Part shown: positions 23,601-35,388 of the stretch, one piece after another
Position numbering within the stretch: the first letter of the stretch is position 1
How the letters are laid out: every line of letters begins with the position of its first letter
Source: Gaeumannomyces sp. JS-464
Taxonomy: Eukaryota > Ascomycota > Sordariomycetes > Magnaporthales > Magnaporthaceae
Direction: 5' to 3'
Assembly: GCA_002197995.1 (NCBI GenBank)
Contig: NGZR01000003.1
Span: forward strand, 5,332,001-5,396,000
DNA length: 64,000 bases
Program-made: the position numbers and the translations under genes
Notes under the pieces: model-generated
Told to the model about the DNA's origin: nothing
What the model saw: the letters and a program-made list of their open reading frames with translations, nothing else
The model's database searches: none

Positions 23601-26600
23601 GTTTTTTCGAAAGTATTATCGGCACGTTTCCAATTTCTCCAGCGTTATTTTATATAGTGGGCTAAATTTTAGCGTTTAGGGGTTGCTTTCCAAATTAATA
23701 AAATGGTTAACCTTCGGCCTTTTCGGGGGCAGTTTGTTAAAATCCGCTTTGCTAAAATTGCGAAATAGGTCGTAATACTTTGCAAGCACCGCGTTTTAAG
23801 CTTTTTGCTTAAACTCCTTTTTATCGTATGGCAAAAAGTTTTTTAGCTTATGTTTTATTTCCCTTTTGTTTTAAATAAAACGGTCGATTTCGTGGAAAGT
23901 TATAATAAAAACTTTAGTTTCCTTTAAAAACGCTGTTTTATAGAAGCTTACGGCTTTTAGGTAAACGATATCGATCTTTTTTTATACCATTCCACGGCAT
24001 CTTTTGCTATATAATGTTTTTAACCGTTTTGTTCGAAGCGTTTCTTTTTGGTTTCGGGCTTTACGAAAAAAACGGGCTCGCGTTTCGAAAGCTTAGTTAA
24101 AATATCGTTCGCAAATGCTTTTTACATTTTAACAATGCCTTTTTTTTATCCGGATAGCTTTTTAAGGTTTTTCTTTAGCAAAATAAGCTGTATACGTTTA
24201 AGTTATTCCGGTTTTTCCGTTACGGGCTTTTCGGGCCGCTTAATTACCAATTCGCTAATTTTTTTTTCCATAGCGGTTTAGTGCTAATCGTTATAGCAGC
24301 TTACCGTACGGCGTTTATTTTTAATTTTTATGCGGCGGTTTCGCTCGAATACTTTCTTATTTTAAGCCGGGTTCGAAAGCAGCTTTCCGGATTCGTTTAT
24401 ACAAATGTCGGCGGGGGCGGGCGTTAAAAGCATATGGTTTAAAAAAAGCAGCATTTAATAGCGGCAATCTATTGCGGTATCGTAATAATTTAAAAATTTG
24501 CGGCCGATAATAACATTTTGCTTTATATCGAAAACCAATATAAGTTGCTCGGGGATGCTTCGGCTTTAAATTCGTAAATAGGAAAGCAACGTTACGTTTA
24601 CCAATTAAACTTCCTCGTTTTAATATCCTCCCACGGTTTGGGGTTTAAAATCGACGATTATGCGGCTTTTAAAATTCCTCCGCATTTTTTTCGCAAATCG
24701 CAAGCTAACGAAAATATAACCGTTCGTTTTAATATTAATTAGCGCAATAGCAAAAAAGGAAAGTTCATTTTGTAAAATTAAACAATTTATCGTTATTAGG
24801 TTGCTATTTAGGTATTTGGAAAAAAAGTTAAATGGTATTTTCCCGCTTAAACCAAATGCCGATATACATATTTTTAAAATAAAGTTTAATTGCTTTAAAG
24901 TTAGGCGTTTCCCAAACCGCTTTCGGTTTTTCCGGTTTCGAGCGCTTTATAATTCGACTAATATTGCTAGCATTTGCTAACGATTTTATTAAAACGCGCT
25001 TTTCGGTTTTATATAATAACTTTAAAAAAAAAGTTTTAAAAATGTGTTTTAGCTTTTTGCAAATAAAACAGCAACCTTTTTAAATAAATTTCCTTATTTT
25101 TTCGGGGAAAGTCGGGTTAAAAACGGAGTTGTAAATGGCTTGTTTAGCAAGCCGGTCGCCGGGAATCGCGGGCGGCCGTTACCGCTTTCCTTCGTACCGG
25201 TATTCGTACTAGCTTTGGATTTTTCAAACTCGATCCTATTGGTTTTACTTCCACCGGAAAGCCACCTTTTAAACGGTACGCGAAAATTTATCGAAATTAA
25301 TAGTGCTGTTAAAATAAGCCATGGTTATTTAAATTTTTATGCCGGAAAAAAATCGCTCGTAAAACTTTTTTTTTAATTTCTTTAATTACCCGGCATTTTC
25401 CGGCAAAGCGAATAAAATTGCGCTTAAAAACGTTAAAATCCTCGTTTAGCTTTATAACGAGTTTTTTCCATTCCGCGTAAACACGTTTTTCCGTGTTCGG
25501 GTTATAATGCTTTTGCTAAAAGTGCGTTATTAAGCGGAAGTAGCTATTAATGCAATTAAAATGGTCGGTTCGGAAATACGGCTGCAAAACTTTAGCGACC
25601 GTGCTTTTTAATCGAAATTTAACGTAAAAAAATTTCTTATCGTCGGTTTAAAACATATAGGCGTTTACCGCCATTTTCTTTTTAACACGCTAATGTTAAA
25701 TTTTAAATTTAATATCGTTTTTATTTGCTTTAGCATAATATACCGGGGGGTTTTTTATGCGAGGTTTGGAGCCCGTTAAAGCTATAAAAACATAAAATAT
25801 AACTGTTTTCGGGGTTTCGCTTTTTGTATTAAGTCGGAAGTTAGTTCCGAAAGCCGCGCTTAAAACGAAGGCCTTTTTAATTTGCTTTTTAAACTGCTTG
25901 TTTTAAATGCCAAAATTCGCAACCGCTGCTTAAAAGCCGGCAATGGTATTAAAGTCCTGTTTAACTTAATCGAGCAACTGCTAAATAACGTCCGAGTTAA
26001 TAATTCCCGTCGTTTGCTTCGAAGCTTTGCTTAGCTTTTAGGTTTACTATTAAAATGCTCCTACATTTTTATTTATTTCCTCGCATTTAAAATATAACGA
26101 ACGGAGTTAAACCTAAATAACGGCTAGTAAAAGGTTTCGCAATTTAACCTCGTTAAAAATAGCTATTGGGTGTGTTTTAAAAAGAGTAGCGAAAGTGTTA
26201 AAATCGCAAACGCCGTTTAAATCCGGCGTGATTTGCTATCCGGCTTCGAAAAGCATTTAGAAATGAAAAGCAGGGGATTTTTTGCCACCTTTCGTAAAAT
26301 AAATTGCTAACTTTTTAATTTAATCCTTAATTTTTTGGTCGTAATTATCGAGGGTTATTACGTAGTAAGTTTGGTCCACTTTTACCGCGATATAAGCTTT
26401 ATTACCTTTTTACGTTATATTTTCGACGTCGTTTATATCGCTTTGAAAGCCCTTTTTAAAAGTTTCGATGCGGGCGGCCCTTATATTAATATGGGAATAA
26501 CTCCGGCCGGTAAAAATAAAGCTACGGCGATCGCCGTTTAAAGCGTTCCGGGTTAACGTTCCGAGTTTTTTAAAGTTAAATTGCACCGCTTTACGGGCCG

Positions 26601-26824
26601 TTTTTCTATTCGTTGCGCGCTTTTCCGAAATAAGCGCCATTTTTGCTATGCGTATAGTAACGCTTTTTTTTTGTTCCTTATTTTGCAAATGCGGGTCCCT
26701 TTCGGGTCCGGTTTAAACTGGTGCTACGTTAGGTAAACGCGTTTGGTTTTTTTTGGGTTTTAATCGGTAAGGGATATTTTAAATGCCTTTTTAAGCAATG
26801 GGAAATTGGGGTTAAGCTTTAAAT
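20610..26824 (-). pseudogene. gypsy-2 gag-pol remains
   Basis: Gag-like segment at 26410-26688 (FTGRSYSHINIRAARIETFK), reverse transcriptase near 23100-23260 (YINNILIW at 23193-23216 for the family YIDDILIY, then HRTHVKKMLEKL and KKCEFHITRTKFLGF), and a C-terminal chromodomain near 20790-20990 (YQIEWKGWDPDPA, YPAENF). Both catalytic Asp of the YxDD box are Asn. In-frame stops are frequent, including W-to-stop changes of RIP type. Confidence 0.83.
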
Positions 26825-27045
26825 TATTACGATTGCCGTTGGGAAAAAAGGCTAATTGCAATATACCTTAAACTTAAGGCTATTTAAAGCTAAAGAATAG
26901 GAAAGAAAAAGTGGTACGGAGCACCGGGATTAATTGGCAGGGTTTTCCGTGCGGCTAATTAGTGCACGGGCTAATAGCTACCACGTAACCCCCGTGCTTT
27001 GGCCTTAATGGGGTGGAAGCCGCGAAGGCCCGCCACGCTATAACA
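26825..27045 (-). repeat. gypsy-2 5' LTR
   Basis: Direct repeat of 20375-20595, identical length, mainly transition differences. Confidence 0.92.
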
Positions 27046-27050
27046 ACTTT

Positions 27051-27461
27051 TAAAACGCTTTAAATAGTTAAAAACGCAACTTCGTAATTCGAACACATTA
27101 AAACTCGGATTTCCAATTACCGAAATAGCTTTCCGTTACTTATGCTATCGGTTGTAAACCAATTAACGAAAAGGGCTAAAGCAATTATGCATCGGGTTAA
27201 CCTTTTTAAAAAAAAAGTGCTCCAAATTACGAAAAGCGAACGAAGCATTAAGCAAACGCCGGAAGGCCAAAAAAACACGTGTTCGACAAAAAAGGTTACA
27301 TACTATTAAAAAAATACGAAATGTTTTAAACCAGCAGGAGCTAAATGGGTAGTTATAGCAAAAAATGCGCGATTATAAAGGTTAAAAAAGGAGGGCGACG
27401 ACGACTCGTCGGCGATGTGGCACTTGCGGCAAAACCGGACACAATACGCGCATTTGTTAGG
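27051..27461 (+). pseudogene. pogo-2 transposase, C-terminal part
   Basis: Continues the reading homologous to pogo-1 after gypsy-2 and ends with an intact CCHC zinc knuckle CGTCGKTGHNTRIC (27417-27458) followed directly by TAG, the natural end. Confidence 0.82.
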
Positions 27462-27556
27462 AAGAAGTAAAACGTCCGATATATATAGTTCCGAATAGTT
27501 TAAATGGATTCCTGGCGTTATTGGGTTGGTATGCGCGTCGATTAACCGACGGTCGG

Positions 27557-27607
27557 GTGTCGGTAATCCACTCGCTTGTTTAATCCACTTACTTGTAAAC
27601 CACGTTA
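27557..27607 (-). repeat. pogo-2 right TIR
   Basis: Inverted partner of 19068-19118. Confidence 0.88.
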
Positions 27608-29340
27608 TCCGTAAGCCATTTCGAAATAGCGGTTTATCGCTTTTTATACCGGCGTAATAACGCCGGTGTTAAAAGGTATAAAAAGAAAGGGCAGCTAAAT
27701 TTACTATTGCTATTATTGCTAAATTGGCTAACGCACCGGTTGCTAGAAGTTTTATCCGAAGGTTTGCTAAAAACCATGGAAAACCGGTGCCGGCGCCGCC
27801 GTTCGAATGCTTTAGTCGAACTCCCGGATTTGCTCGCTATTTGTTTTACGATATCGGATTTTTGGTTGCGTAAATGCGCTTTTAAACGTATTTTATCTAG
27901 TAAATTTATAAAAGCGCCGCGTTACTGCTTCGAAATCGTCGGTTAAATTATCGTTTGCGATTTCCAATAAGCGGTTTTTATTGCTGCCGATTTTAAAGTT
28001 AAGCTTGTTATAATAAACGCTAAAACGCCGAAATGTTATTAAACCGAGGGACGTTTAAGCATTTGTTTTACGGCGGTTTTCGTTCGTATTAAGCTTAAAA
28101 AAAACGCGTCGGCCAAATTTTCCCGCGTTTAAATGCGTTTTATTTAAACTTGCAAATTCGATGTATTTTTACAAGCGTTATTAATGCGAAAAGCAAACTG
28201 CTTTTGGTTATTAAATAAAATGCTAAAATTTTTATTAATATCGTTAAAATTGCTTTGCATTTTCGAGCTAAGCTTGCTAATAGCTTACGTAATAGTAATT
28301 TCGAAACGGTTTTGCATTTTTGTTATTTATTAAAATAAGTCGTTATATATGCGGTTTTAGCGACGTTTTAACCATTCGGCTAAAGCTTTGCTTTTGCCGA
28401 AATGGTATAACCGCGGGTTGTTATTTTTGTTAAATTTAACGGTATAACTTTCTTTTTATTAACGTCGGCTTTAAAAAGCGATAACGCTATCGTCGAAAGC
28501 TTTGTTTTTAATATCCGCTTTTCCCTTTTTATCGCTATCGTTTAAAACGTGGGTTTGAAATTTTTATATAAAAAGCAAGCGAGCGCGAAAACGCAACGCT
28601 TTCGGTAACGGTAAAAGCGCCGCTTAATCGAAAAAACGCGGTGGTTGGCCCGTATTCGGGTTTTTACTTTTCGAAAGCAGGTTAGCCTCGTTCGCTATTG
28701 CTTTATGCTTTTTCGCTTATATTTTTACTATTTTAAAGGTTTTAATATTTATTCGCAAATGGTAAAAGTAGTTTATCGATAAGCCAAAGCTTATAAATTT
28801 TTAAAAAACTTATCGTCGTAAAGCGAAACGCTTAAAATCGTCGGGAATTCGGGTAATCGGATAAAAGTTGCCATTGGGAAAGCTTTAATAGACTTTTTGG
28901 TTTGTCCTTTTTCGCCGTTTAACAATTTGCGGGCAATTGGAAATTTCGGTTTCGAAAGCAGTTTGCCGAAGGAAAGTGCGGTGCGGGTAAAAGAAAAGTA
29001 AAGGTGCAAACCTGCTCGATTGCGCGCGTAAGCCGAAAACAAGCAGCGCGCAATCGGGTCGGTCGCGGGGAGCCGGGCAAAGCGTGGTAACCTTAGGCGA
29101 TTTAATTTTAATTTCAATTAAATTTTGCCCAAAATTATAAAGGTGCGATTTCCGTAATTAAAAAGCCAAAAAAGGGTATCGCTAAGCGTTAAGCGAGCCG
29201 AAAACAAGCCTAACAGAAAACGCACGCACCGAACCGGAAATAAAGCGCGTTTAGGGGTGCGTAAGTTTCCAAACGAGCCGAAAACAAGTTTAAAAGGCGG
29301 GGATTGGTAACTTTGCAATAAGCAGAGAATTGCTACCACT
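27608..29340 (-). pseudogene. gypsy-1 5' (Gag) region, RIP-degraded
   Basis: Lies between the 5' LTR and the pogo-2 insertion, where Gag is expected. A 108-codon open frame (28791-29117) and shorter ones remain without clear motifs. Gag continues on the other side of pogo-2 (19067 downward), where a very basic K/N/R-rich stretch (about 17890-18070) may be the RNA-binding tail. Confidence 0.5.
29322..29338 (-). other. gypsy-1 candidate primer-binding site
   Basis: Two bases after the 5' LTR the minus strand reads TGGTAGCAATTCTCTGC, beginning TGG as expected for complement of a tRNA CCA end. The tRNA was not identified. Confidence 0.5.
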
Positions 29341-29545
29341 TATCGCGAACAATAGCGGGGATTGGCTGGATTGCGATATATGGTAAAGTTCGATTTTATA
29401 CAGGAGAAAGTTAAAAGCCGGAAGCCGGGCGGGCAAGCTTGTAAGGAAAGCTTTGCAGGAGCCCCACCTTTTTTATCGTGCCGATAAGGGTGGGGGCCAC
29501 CCTGCCCCGCCAGTGGGCCCTTTTCACCTTTTGCCGGCTATAACA
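29341..29545 (-). repeat. gypsy-1 5' LTR
   Basis: Same 205-bp length as its partner. Confidence 0.92.
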
Positions 29546-29550
29546 GTCGA

Positions 29551-32500
29551 AATCGCATCTTTTTTAGCTAATTTAATATTGCAGCTTTTTTGCTTTACTA
29601 ATAACTCGGGATGCTAATACCTTATCAATTTCCCATTTTGGCTCGCCGTTAATATCTTTTAAAAGCTTCGGCTTTTAATGCTATTACGGCAGCGGATCGT
29701 TCGGAAATTTGCGAAATCGATTTGCGTGGAAAAAATTCGAGCTTTTATATTTCGGTAGCATTTCGAGGACGAAATTATAGCTTCGTTTTTTTAACATTTT
29801 TATAAGCTAACGTATTAAAAGTTTAAACGGGTTATAAACGCTGCAATTATAAAACCCTTTTTCCGGACGAATACCGAATTGCCGATTTTAAAGTTCACCG
29901 GGCGTCGCTTTTTGTTAGCCTGGATTTTTTAGGCTTTTTGCGCGGCTAAAGCGTTGCCGTAAACCAGGTTTTGCACGATTTTAATTTAATTTACCAGTTT
30001 TAAAGCTTTTTGCTGTCGTTCGTTTTCGACGTTAGCTGAAAGCAGTTTTTAAAATAATAAGTTCCGAGGTTCGCAATTTAATAAAACCTTTAAAAGGGCT
30101 ATACCTAAAAACGAGTGCCATGCGGCGTTATAAGCGAAATTAAAAGCGGGAAGGTGCACGTTTTACTGCTTTTGGTATTTGTTTACGTAAAATTATAACT
30201 ATTAATCCAGCTTAGCGTTGGTAATTTCGATTGCATTTTGGGTTTAAAAGTAAAAAGCGCTGCCGTAACGATATTTCGTGCTTATAAGTTTATTAAACGT
30301 AGCGAGGAACTTAAAAATAAAAGGACTTACGTTATTTAACAGTTAAACGGAAAAGCAACTTAAAATACGGTATAATTGCCGGTAATACGCATCGGTTAAA
30401 ATTTCGGCGGTGTTAGTTTTATAGCCTAAAAACGTGCATTTAATCCTGCTAAATTTGCAAACGAAAACCTAAATATAATCGTAATTATGGTCGTTTTTCG
30501 GCATATTTTTACTATCGATAGCGATTTTTTTTAAACGATTTTAAAAACGGGCAGTAAATGCAATAAGCTAAATGTTTTATTATATTTAAACTTATTGCGG
30601 TAGTATTCGTAGTAATTGTTAACGTATTGGCGGATGTTTTTATTTATGTTTTTTTAAAAATAATCCTTTTTAAAAAGGCGGATGGTTTTGTTTTAACCGT
30701 TATAAGCGAAAATCGAAAGCGCGTGGGTTTCGCGGATAAATGCGGTGCGAAAAGCAATTTTTCCGTTTATCGTTAAAAGTGGTATTACGAGCCGGCCTTT
30801 TTAATAACCTAAACTTTGCTAAATGTTTTCAAACTGTACGAATTTAGCGAAGTTAGTTTCGTAAAAGTTTTAAATCGTCGCGGTAATCGATTAAATTTAA
30901 GCCGGAACAGGCTCGGGTAAATTTTAAACTAAGCTTAGGACTTTTTCAAAAATAAAACGAGCGTAAAGCAACGTTTTTTTGCTTTTCGGGTTTTAACCGT
31001 AAGCGATTTAACCGTTTTCCGCGATAAAGCGTTAATAATAACGTTTTCCTAAATTCGGCGGTATTAAAACCAGTAATCGAAATTAGCGAAATACGCGTTT
31101 CACTTTAATTAGCGAACGTTAAACCGCTATTTGGTTATAAAATAAATAAGGGTTTAATAATCCGTAACGATAATAATTTTCGATTTTTATAATTTAGTTT
31201 CGAAATGCTCGAGCGTTTGGATAACGGCAAAAAATTTTCGGTTTTAAATTAGGTACGCTCGTTCGGCTAGGGATATGGTTTTGCTAAAATAGCTTATTGG
31301 CTTTTAAATTCCGTTTTTTTGTTATTATTAAACAACTTTTTTCGTAACGTTGCGTAACGCGTCGGCCTCGATTCGAGTAGGAATTTTGGGGTAAAAAACG
31401 CTAAAATCGGGGTTTTGGTAACCAGCTTTTTTATTTTTTTAAAAGCGTTTTTTTTATTTAAATCCCATTTTAAAAATCGCGTTTTTTTTTTTTGAAAAAA
31501 CGTGTTAAAAGTTCGGCAAAATCGCTCGCGTAATAATAAAATAATCGTATGTAATTGCATAATTTTAAAAACGATTTAACCGCGAATTTGTTAATAAAAT
31601 TCTTAAACTTTCAATTAGTAATAGCGGTTATTTTAACGGGGTTTATCCGAACGTTTTGGCCTATTTTAATAACTAAACTTAAATATTTTATAATTGTAAC
31701 GTTAAACCGGCTTTTTTTAATATTTTTTTAAAAATAGGTTTGGTTTAACCAGTAAATAACTTTTTTAATTTAAGCTTAATACGTAACTTTATTAAGCTTT
31801 TTCGAGTAAATAAAAACGTTATTAGCGTACGCGTTTGCGAAAACGTTTAAAAGCTTGTTTAACTAAGCGTTAATAAAAGCTTACCATTAAACTAGGCCGA
31901 TTTTAAATTCGAAAAGGAGGACTTTTTATCGGAATGTTTTTTAATATATCTAAAAAGCTGTTAAATACCGTAATTCCACCGCTATTAATAATCGGTTAAA
32001 CGCGCGAATAATGTTAACTTTAAACAGTTTTTTAATTTTATCGCATTTAATAATTGTACCGCTAATATTAAGCGTTAAAACGAAACGGGATTTAAAAAAT
32101 TTGTTTATTTAGCGGTAATTTTAATAAAAACGCCGTTCGTTCGAATATAATTTTAAAACGAAAAAGTTTAAAGCAAGTTTATTAATTATATAAAGCTCGA
32201 TAAAATTAAAAGCGAAAAGTTCGTTAGTAATTTGTTTTTCAAATAGGAATATTAAAAAAGGTGTTTAATAAACAAGCGGCGATTTTTTTAAAAGCTTTTC
32301 CAGCTTAAAAATTACGTTATACCTAAGTCGATTCGGTAAAAGCTTAATAAAAGCTTTTTTAAAAAAAAACCTTTCCAAATAAGCGATTTTCGAAGGAATT
32401 AAACTTCGAACGAGCTTAATATGCTTAAAGTTTTCGTTAGTAAAAAAAGGAATTAATTTGCTAAAATAGGTCCGTTAAAGTTTAACCGAAATTGCTTAAA

Positions 32501-34784
32501 TTCGAGCGGTAAATTCGAGGCTTTCGAAAGGGACCGGGGCGTTAAAAAAAAGGCAAAAACTTCCATTTTTTTTAGCGGGGGTCGTTTTTAATTTAGGTTT
32601 AAAAAGCTTGGATTTCCGTCGGCAAAAAAAAAAAGGTTACAAATTTGGGATGCGATTAAAATTGCTATTACCGTTCCAGGTTAGTAAAAATGGCTTAAAT
32701 TTAACGCGATTAACGTTCCTTTTTCATTTGCTAATTTATTAAGCGATTTCGCCGTTAAGCATTACGTTAAACTACGGCGTTAAAACGACCGTTAAACGGG
32801 GAAATGGTAATAACCGAGGAAAACTTAATATTATTAAATAAAGTATTAAGCTAAATAATTTCCCGTTTTAACGGGCGGAAAAAAAGGTTTTTTTTACTAG
32901 CTAAAGCAATTTTATAAAATATCGTAACTAATATTTGCGATTTAAAACTTTTAATTAACGAAACGGCGGCCGTTTATTTCGAAAATGGCAATAAAAATAT
33001 AAATAACTTTTGTTATTAGAAAATTACGGAAATCGGAAAAGGAAATAGGTCGAAATAGCCGTTTAACCTCGGCTTTAAAATGCTTTTTAGCAAAAGCGGC
33101 TACTTTATAGCTAATAAAAAAATAAATTATAGCTTTAATATTATAAAGTGCTTTAAAATCGATTTTAAAACCGCTACGTTAAAACTACGCTTTAAAAAGA
33201 AAAAAGGTTAACTTTTATTACCGATTTTAACTATATTAGGCATTTAAACCGCTAAGGAAACTTCCGGCGGTTTACCTAGTTTTTCGACTCGTATACCGAG
33301 TACGACGAAATCGATTCGCTAATGCTCGAATTGCTTTTTTTATTATCGAACAGTGCCTCGTTTACCTCGAAACGGCGGAAAATAACGGCGATCTTTTTTT
33401 TAGCAATTTCGTGTTAAATAGCTTTATTCGCCGCAAACGTAACAAACGCCGTTTGTTTTAGGCGTAGCTAAATCGGCGTTTTTTTGGAAGCTTTATTTTT
33501 AAACACGTCGGAAATACGGAATTTGCGCTTACAATGCTCGCAACGTTTGTCATTTTTTTTTTAAGGTTTTTGCTTATTTTTTTTTGCGAATTAGGTAAGC
33601 ACGATGCTAAGCTAAAACGGCGCCGGTTACGTTGCGAGTAAATATTTCGTAGTTAATATTAAAGTCCTCGGCGTCGTTAAACAAACAAAAATCGAGGTTA
33701 AATAAAATATGCTCGAAAAAAATACTTTTGCGTTTTTTTATAATAATATTAACGCGGTCGGCTAGCACGTTAATTTTTACGATAAACTAGTAGATATTTA
33801 TAAATTTATTAATTAAATCGTATATTATTTTGCTAAATTCGGTTTAAACTTTAATAAGTTAATAGGCGTCGTAATAAACGGCGGCGAGCGTGGCTACCAT
33901 TTTTAACGCGTTAATAAACGGGTTTTTAAAATGGGGTTATATCGGGCTTCGAAAAGGAAATTGGCATTTCCGGTCGTATTTGTATAAATTACAGCTATAC
34001 GATTGCGCTCGTTTTTAAAAGTGGTATCGTTTTCCATAAATTTATCGGCCAAACGAACCATTTAATTGGTAAACTCGTTTTTATCGCTATTAAAAGCGCT
34101 AAGCTTTACTCCGGTACGCTTGTTTTTTAAGTTGTAATTTGGGTTTTTAATTATTATATCGCTTTTATCGTCGTAAAGTTTAAAAGCTGGAAAAGCGGCT
34201 ACTTTAATAAACACGAACGCTATGCTTTTAAAAACGCTTTCGGCTGGTATAAATTGGCGGGAAACGAAAACGCTTTAAATTCGAAGTTAAAATATAACGG
34301 CAGCGACGACCGCTGTTACGTCGGCCTGCTAAGCAAGCGGGGAAGGGGTTTAACCAAATATAGTTGTATTTAGGTTGTTATTTTCGAACAGGTTTTCGTT
34401 TGTTAATTTAAACGCTTGGTTTTCTTTTTTTATAATTGCTTTTTTGTGCTTTAAAACGGGTAATCGGGGTTAATTTCTTACTTCGCGAGCACGTCGTCGG
34501 GCTCGTAAAAAACCTCGATTTCGAACTGGATATCGTTTTTAAATCGATAGGTTAAAGCGGCGTATTTTTTACCGCGGGGCTAGCTTTGGTAAGCTTTTTT
34601 AACACGTTTTTTGTTAAGCGAAATGACTTTCTCGTAAACGACCCCTAGTCCTTTTTTTTAAGCATAAAGTCGTGTTATCGCGTAAAGTTTTGCGTCGTTC
34701 ACGTTCGACGGAGCTAAAAATGAAATAAATAATGCTGTATTTAATAAATCGCTCAGCCAGCGAAATATGGCGATAGAAAAGTAA
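29551..34784 (-). pseudogene. gypsy-3 gag-pol remains
   Basis: RNase H-type segment at 31294-31560 (KKNAFKKIKKLVTKTPILAF). The reverse transcriptase active-site box reads YANNVFIYS at 31811-31829 region where the family has YADDVLIYS: both metal-binding Asp codons have become Asn. A C2H2-like or knuckle-like CEHCKRKF motif is seen near 33525-33550, in the Gag or N-terminal Pol region. Stops occur every few codons. The last 256 bases of the element body (12653-12908) lie on the far side of gypsy-1. Confidence 0.8.
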
Positions 34785-35000
34785 TATTACGATTACAAAG
34801 CGTAAGCTTCGCAGCCAAATGCCATTAATGCTATGGATTGAAAACTCTTTTATAAAGAGGGAAAAAGGAAGAAAGGCGCGGCGCGCCGAAAGCGCGATGC
34901 GGTAGAAAAAGCGGCGCGGCGTTTCATCGCACGGGCTATTCCGCGGCGCGTGCTTACGTGGATGCCTGCGGCGTGCGGTGAACTGCCTTGGGCCGTTACA
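34785..35000 (-). repeat. gypsy-3 5' LTR
   Basis: Direct repeat of 12438-12652; differences are mainly C/T and G/A transitions. Confidence 0.88.
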
Positions 35001-35005
35001 ACCTC

Positions 35006-35162
35006 CTTACAAGCACGGGACGAAGCTAACGAGGCTAACGACGACCGGGTGGTTATTTTCGGCACTTTTTTGAACTTAACGCCGGCTAGGGAGGCTTTTG
35101 CAGTATTTCCAGCGCTTTTACCGTCTTTTAACGAGTTTGTTAATCTTTTTGCGAGCTTTTAG
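35006..35162 (+). pseudogene. MULE transposase, C-terminal exon fragment after the insertion
   Basis: Joins in frame to the part ending at 12437 when gypsy-3 and one copy of the 5-bp target duplication are removed (HELNA then SLQARDEANEANDD). It ends at TAG 35160-35162 after LPSFNEFVNLFASF. This fragment is almost free of RIP stops. Confidence 0.75.
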
Positions 35163-35388
35163 GCACTTTTGTAGCCCTAAATAAACGGTTTTAACGCCGT
35201 GCCTTTGCACTTTTCCTATGTAATTTGGTGGTTTAACACCGCGTTTTTGATCGTTTATCAATAAATTGCTCGTAGCGATAACTTTTATTTCTTTCCCTCC
35301 TGTTAATTAAGCTCCTGCTTGCATTAAAGCCATGTTTATTTATATGGGGGCTTTATAGAAAATTGCATGCCGGCCGATATCGGATTGG

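Larger units (their letters stand above)
20375..27045 (-). mobile_element. gypsy-2: LTR retrotransposon inserted in pogo-2 (innermost)
   Basis: Two 221-bp LTRs (20375-20595, 26825-27045), target duplications ACCTT (20370-20374) and ACTTT (27046-27050) differing by one C/T change. Coding strand minus, total 6671 bp. No further insertion is visible in it, so it is the youngest of the stack by position. Confidence 0.92.
19068..27607 (+). mobile_element. pogo-2: Fot1/pogo-type transposon inserted in gypsy-1
   Basis: 51-bp TIRs (19068-19118 and 27557-27607) beginning TAACGT(A/G)GTT(C/T)ACAAG and ending at TA dinucleotides. Removing gypsy-2 leaves about 1864 bp, essentially the length of pogo-1. 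Its transposase is homologous to that of pogo-1, and the flanks of gypsy-2 align end to end with uninterrupted pogo-1 sequence near 7700-7725. Confidence 0.9.
12914..29545 (-). mobile_element. gypsy-1: LTR retrotransposon inserted in gypsy-3
   Basis: Two 205-bp LTRs (12914-13118 and 29341-29545) flanked by a perfect 5-bp target duplication GTCGA (12909-12913, 29546-29550). Coding strand minus; chromodomain-bearing pol. Own sequence is about 8.1 kb after removing pogo-2. Confidence 0.92.
12438..35000 (-). mobile_element. gypsy-3: LTR retrotransposon inserted in the MULE
   Basis: Paired LTRs of 215-216 bp at 12438-12652 and 34785-35000, with flanks GCCTT (12433-12437) and ACCTC (35001-35005) differing only by RIP-type transitions and matching the GCCTC that the MULE frame requires. 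Coding strand is minus. A polypurine tract precedes the 3' LTR. Own sequence totals about 5.9 kb; the rest is gypsy-1 and its passengers. Confidence 0.87.
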
